Positions 17,953 through 20,955 of a DNA stretch of 20,955 bases are shown here, piece by piece. The DNA is from Pelargonium nanum (lineage: Eukaryota > Streptophyta > Magnoliopsida > Geraniales > Geraniaceae): NCBI GenBank assembly GCA_036897485.1, contig JAYMTF010001859.1, positions 1 through 20,955 on the forward strand. Reading direction: 5' to 3'. Under the pieces are notes generated by a model. It saw only the letters and a program-made list of their open reading frames with translations, made no database searches and had not been told where the DNA came from. Within the stretch, counting starts at the first letter, position 1, and every line of letters starts with the position of its first letter. The position numbers and the translations under genes were made by a program.

Positions 17953-19099
17953 TTAGGTTTTCTTCGTATTTCCAACTTTTGGAACGATAAGATCATCCAG
18001 AAAACGCGTACCTATGAATTCCTTCATCATGAAAACTCTGATAACATCTTCGGGGCTTTGATTTGAAGCTATATCAAAGTGAGTTGTCTTTGAGGACTTC
18101 ATTCCCAAATCCGGACTCTGAATCTCGGTTTGTTCGTGTAACTTGCTACTACTAGAGCTATCGTGACTCTGTTTCTCCAGTTTCTCGATCCTTGCACACA
18201 ACTCCTTGATCTTCTCGTCTTTGTCCTCGAGCTTCTTGTCGTCGCATTTCTTGTTACCACCACTCAAAAGTGATCTAGAAAAGATTTTATACACCGGCGC
18301 CCCACCTGCAAAAAATAGTGAATAAAACTAAAGTGACGAACCTATCACCAATCAACTAATTCCTTACTCCCAACTATTATGAGCTCAAATGATACATTAC
18401 ACATCAACTTGAAGCAATGTTCATATACTTCTACATCATGAACCAATAATTGGCAATGACTTAACAACTAGGCGCGCCAGCCCGGCTAATTCTCATTCGA
18501 TTCAAAAATAGTGATAAAAATCTACAAATAGGTGCAAAAATGATCAACCAACAAGCCAACCCTAGTCAACCAGTGACTCAGTTAACAAATGGATTAGATC
18601 TTAAGTTCCAATTTCTATACTATTTACTAATTACAGCAACCAACAAGTTCTTGCTAATCAATATTCAAAAATAGGAACTAGAATGAGATTCTAATTACTT
18701 TTTCTTGAAATCTCAATTCTATTTCCATTCCCATTTTCATTTCAGAAAATCAAGAAATTATAATATAAGATAAATATATTCGCCCATAAAAACTAAATAA
18801 TAAATAAATAATACAAAACAGAGAGACAGGAGCTGACCAGGAACGGTCTTGACGCCTTCTTCAATGACATAAACGCCGGTATTTTTGGCGAAATCGGCGG
18901 CGAACCGGGTCAGATCGGCCGGGGTTTGCTCGTCCCGCCAGTAGTGGCTCAGCTTCCCGACGGCGACGACTCTGACGGCGTTATCGACCTTGGTGACGGC
19001 GGACCAGCCGTGGCCGCAAATTGTCTTGACGGGCGTCAGATCGGGCGTGTACTGCTTCCCCGTCTCGGTTGCTGAAGAAAAATAGTCCCAAATACCCAT
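17953..19099 (-). CDS. Small MGIWDYFSSAT-family protein, full-length copy (gene E)
   Basis: Two exons, 18838-19099 and 17953-18305, with the same intron position and phase as gene D, join to 204 residues. Exon 1 encodes MGIWDYFSSATETGKQ, KVDNAVRVVAVGKL and FAADFAKNTGVYVIEEG; about two thirds of its residues equal those of gene D. Exon 2 opens GGAPVYKIFSRSLLSGGNKK, followed by a coiled coil (DKDEKIKELCARIEKLEKQ), a Ser-rich linker and the tail SPEDVIRVFMMKEFIGTRFL then DDLIVPK. This tail seems a family hallmark. No signal peptide or certain membrane span. The molecular role is unknown to me. Only 11 bp upstream of the start codon a Mutator-like element begins, so the original leader and promoter now lie 1.65 kb away beyond it. 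The coding frame itself is intact. Whether it is still expressed, perhaps from a promoter inside the element, cannot be told from sequence. Confidence 0.85.
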
Positions 19100-19110
19100 T
19101 TTTTGGGGAA

Positions 19111-20763
19111 GGAATAAAGGCAATTTTGGTACCCAAAGTTTGGCTGAAAATTACGTTTAGTACCCAATCTTTTATTGTACCAGAATTAGTATCTACATTT
19201 CTATTTTGCACCCAATTGAGTACCTACCATCCATCTCCGTCAAAATTGCCCTTATTCTCTGCCGACGTGGACAAATGCTTGCTGAGCTGGCGAAATCATG
19301 CTGACGTGGCACTATTGGACACACTTTTAATGATGACGTGGATTTAAATTAAAAAATTTAATTAAAAAATAAAAACAAAGTAAAACTGATATTATTTTCT
19401 CTCTCTTTCTCATCTCTCTTCTTGAATGTTCTCCGTTTCCATTTCCATTTCCATATCCTCTGCAACTACAAGATTTTATGGCAATATTTGATTGTTCCAC
19501 CCAAATTAAATTTCAGCCACAAACAAACAAATTTGTAAACCAAACAAACAAATTTATAAAACCAATCAATTTTTACCACAACCAGATCTGCTCCATCTCC
19601 GACCACCGATCTGCTCCATCTCCGGCAATGAGACCCAAAATTTGATCTTAGAACTAAAGTGTTGTTGTGCCTCTAATCAGAATCATGCTCATGATGGCAT
19701 GTTAAGCCAAAAATACAAATATGCCAACAATACAAAAAAAATCAAGGACTAAATTATGTCGTAACACTCTTTTACCAAAGTTCATATATGGACAAGGACA
19801 ACATCGATCTAAAATCATGCAGAGAATTTAGTTTTGGGCCTAAAAATGGTAGAGAAAAAAAATGAGTAGTAAAGGATTGAAAGGTATGGTTTGTACTTAG
19901 CCCAGAAGTGTTGAAGAGCAAGCCCATCTTCAAGCTTCTCTCACACCTCAGAAAGTCCCATTCAGACCTCAAATCTCAGGAAACTTCTTCAACTTCCACA
20001 GTTGATCGGAGCCCGAAAAATTGGTTATCCCCGATATTCCGTCATGGAAATCCACCAAGTATCGGTTCAAATTCCGGCGACTCCTCTCCGATTCAGGCGC
20101 CCTTTAGCTCGATTTTCTGAAATTATGCAAATTTTGCAAGCCCGACTCCATCTGCTCCATCTGGATCTGCAAGCCCGACTCCATCACCGGCGGCCTTGCT
20201 CGGGGAACTCGCGGCGACGGTGGCCTTGCTCCATGGCTGCTCTCTTTCTATCTCTCGATTTGCATCTCCGATCTGCACGGAGATGAGAGTTCTGGCGAAG
20301 GACTTGCCCCAATCTCTCTTGATTCGCATTTCCGATCTGGCGGAAAACTGAGGGACAAGGCGGCGGCGGTTGGGGAGTGGCTCCAGAAAGAGAGAGTAAT
20401 CTGAGAGAGAAGAGGAAAGTAAGAGAGATCTAGAGACTAGAGTGAGTAATTTTTTTTATTTTTTTAATTATAAATTAATTTTTTTATAATTATATTCAAA
20501 ACTTAAAAAAATCCACCTCAGCACCAAATTTTGCCACATCAGCGCATTTTTACACCTAAGCAGTCCACGTCAGCATGATTTCGCCAGCTCAGCAAGCATT
20601 TGTCCACGTCGGCAGAAAATAACGGCAATTTTGACGGAGATGGACGGTAGGTACTCAATTGGGTGCAAAATAAAAATGTAGGTACTAACTCTGGTACAAT
20701 AAAAGATTGGGAACTAAACGTGACTTTCGGCCAAACTTTGGGTACTAAAATTGCCTTTATTCC
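19111..20763. mobile_element. Mutator-like element (1,653 bp) in the leader of gene E
   Basis: Terminal inverted repeats of about 205 bp start GGAATAAAGGCAATTTT on both ends and stay more than 90% alike through TACCCAAAGTTTGGC, GCACCCAATTGAGTACCTAC and GCTGAGCTGGCGAAATCATG. The right copy occupies about 20559-20763. The element is flanked by a perfect 9-bp target duplication, TTTGGGGAA, at 19102-19110 and 20764-20772. Together these identify a Mutator-superfamily insertion. No transposase frame is present. The interior has an exon-like segment near 19900-20125 and a GC-rich block at 20130-20380, so it may be a gene-carrying (Pack-MULE) element. The good match between its ends suggests a fairly recent insertion. 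Confidence 0.92.
19900..20125 (+). other. Exon-like segment inside the Mutator-like element
   Basis: An open frame at 19908-20120 reads MLKSKPIFKLLSHLRKSHSD, then SQETSSTSTVDRSPKNWLSP, then IFRHGNPPS. It looks like the start of a nuclear gene for a mitochondrial protein: a basic, Leu/Ser-rich N-terminus without acidic residues in the first 18 positions. Composition changes sharply after about 20125, where GC-rich sequence with short direct repeats (GCAAGCCCGACTCCATC near 20138 and 20170) begins. This would fit a captured gene fragment. I do not recognise the parent gene, and the frame is short enough that chance cannot be excluded. Confidence 0.4.
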
Positions 20764-20772
20764 TTTGGGGAA

Positions 20773-20880
20773 AGAAGTTGAAGCAAAAGCTGTGATGCTG
20801 TGAGGAAGATGAGGAGGAAATTAAATAAAGTAGAGGTGGCTTTATGGTCTAGTATATTTTCCACAACCCAAGGATTGCAA
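20773..20880 (-). promoter_or_regulatory. Displaced 5' leader/upstream region of gene E
   Basis: Directly beyond the right target duplication lies AGAAGTTGAAGCAAAAGCTG, then GTGAGGAAGATGAGGAGG and, near 20875, CAACCCAAGG. The same order is seen upstream of the paralogue: AAAGAAGAAGAAGCTACAG, GTGAGAGGAAGATGAAGA and GCCCAAGG at 16887-16980. This shows that the segment was originally contiguous with the gene E start codon before the transposon inserted. Confidence 0.7.
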
Positions 20881-20955
20881 ATTACAATGAGGTCAAATCA
20901 AATCTATACTATAGTATGTTAAACTTGGTGAGAATGCACTAGGTAATGCCACCTC

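Noticed and set aside
18981..19211. 76-codon minus-strand frame crossing the start of gene E
   Set aside because: Runs in the wrong frame from the transposon terminal repeat into exon 1 of gene E.

Overview
The window is nuclear DNA of a flowering plant, most likely a eudicot. Its genes have GT-AG introns, and they include a BURP-domain secreted protein, a plastid-type ribokinase, FLZ zinc-finger genes and F-box/LRR debris. The spaces between genes are AT-rich and full of plant transposon remains (Mutator-like, CACTA-like, LINE and tRNA-derived SINE). All gene models were built by hand from splice signals, reading frames and comparison of paralogues within the window; no database search was possible.

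Layout. 1-530: decayed F-box/LRR pseudogene. 531-1535: LINE-like tail and unrecognised sequence. 1536-3183: candidate CACTA-type element with an array of degenerate ~245-bp tandem repeats and a second F-box/LRR gene fragment. 3366-4594 (minus): intact three-exon BURP-domain gene. 4700-5868: no gene, but two related SINEs in opposite orientation. 5869-11294 (minus): a tandem cluster of three paralogous four-exon genes. Each joins an N-terminal FCS-like zinc finger (FLZ) to a basic, low-complexity linker and a C-terminal membrane domain. Intron phases (2, 1, 0) are the same in all three. 12115-13233: LINE tail with an 870-bp Mutator-like element at its end. 13430-15909 (plus): four-exon ribokinase with an N-terminal extension that looks like a transit peptide. 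16044-16880 and 17953-19099 (both minus): duplicated two-exon genes of a small plant family that I cannot name, starting MGIWDYFSSAT. 19111-20763: a 1,653-bp Mutator-like element with a perfect 9-bp target duplication. It sits in the 5' leader of the second of these genes and separates it from its ancestral upstream region.

Most notable points. The FLZ-plus-membrane architecture is unusual, because known FLZ proteins are mostly soluble SnRK1 adaptors. The three-gene array shows duplication followed by decay: one copy has a broken zinc finger but an open membrane domain. The duplicated MGIWDYFSSAT pair has diverged in two ways, one copy losing its conserved C-terminus and the other having its leader split by a transposon. 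The ribokinase gene and the truncated copy converge with only 134 bp between their stop codons.
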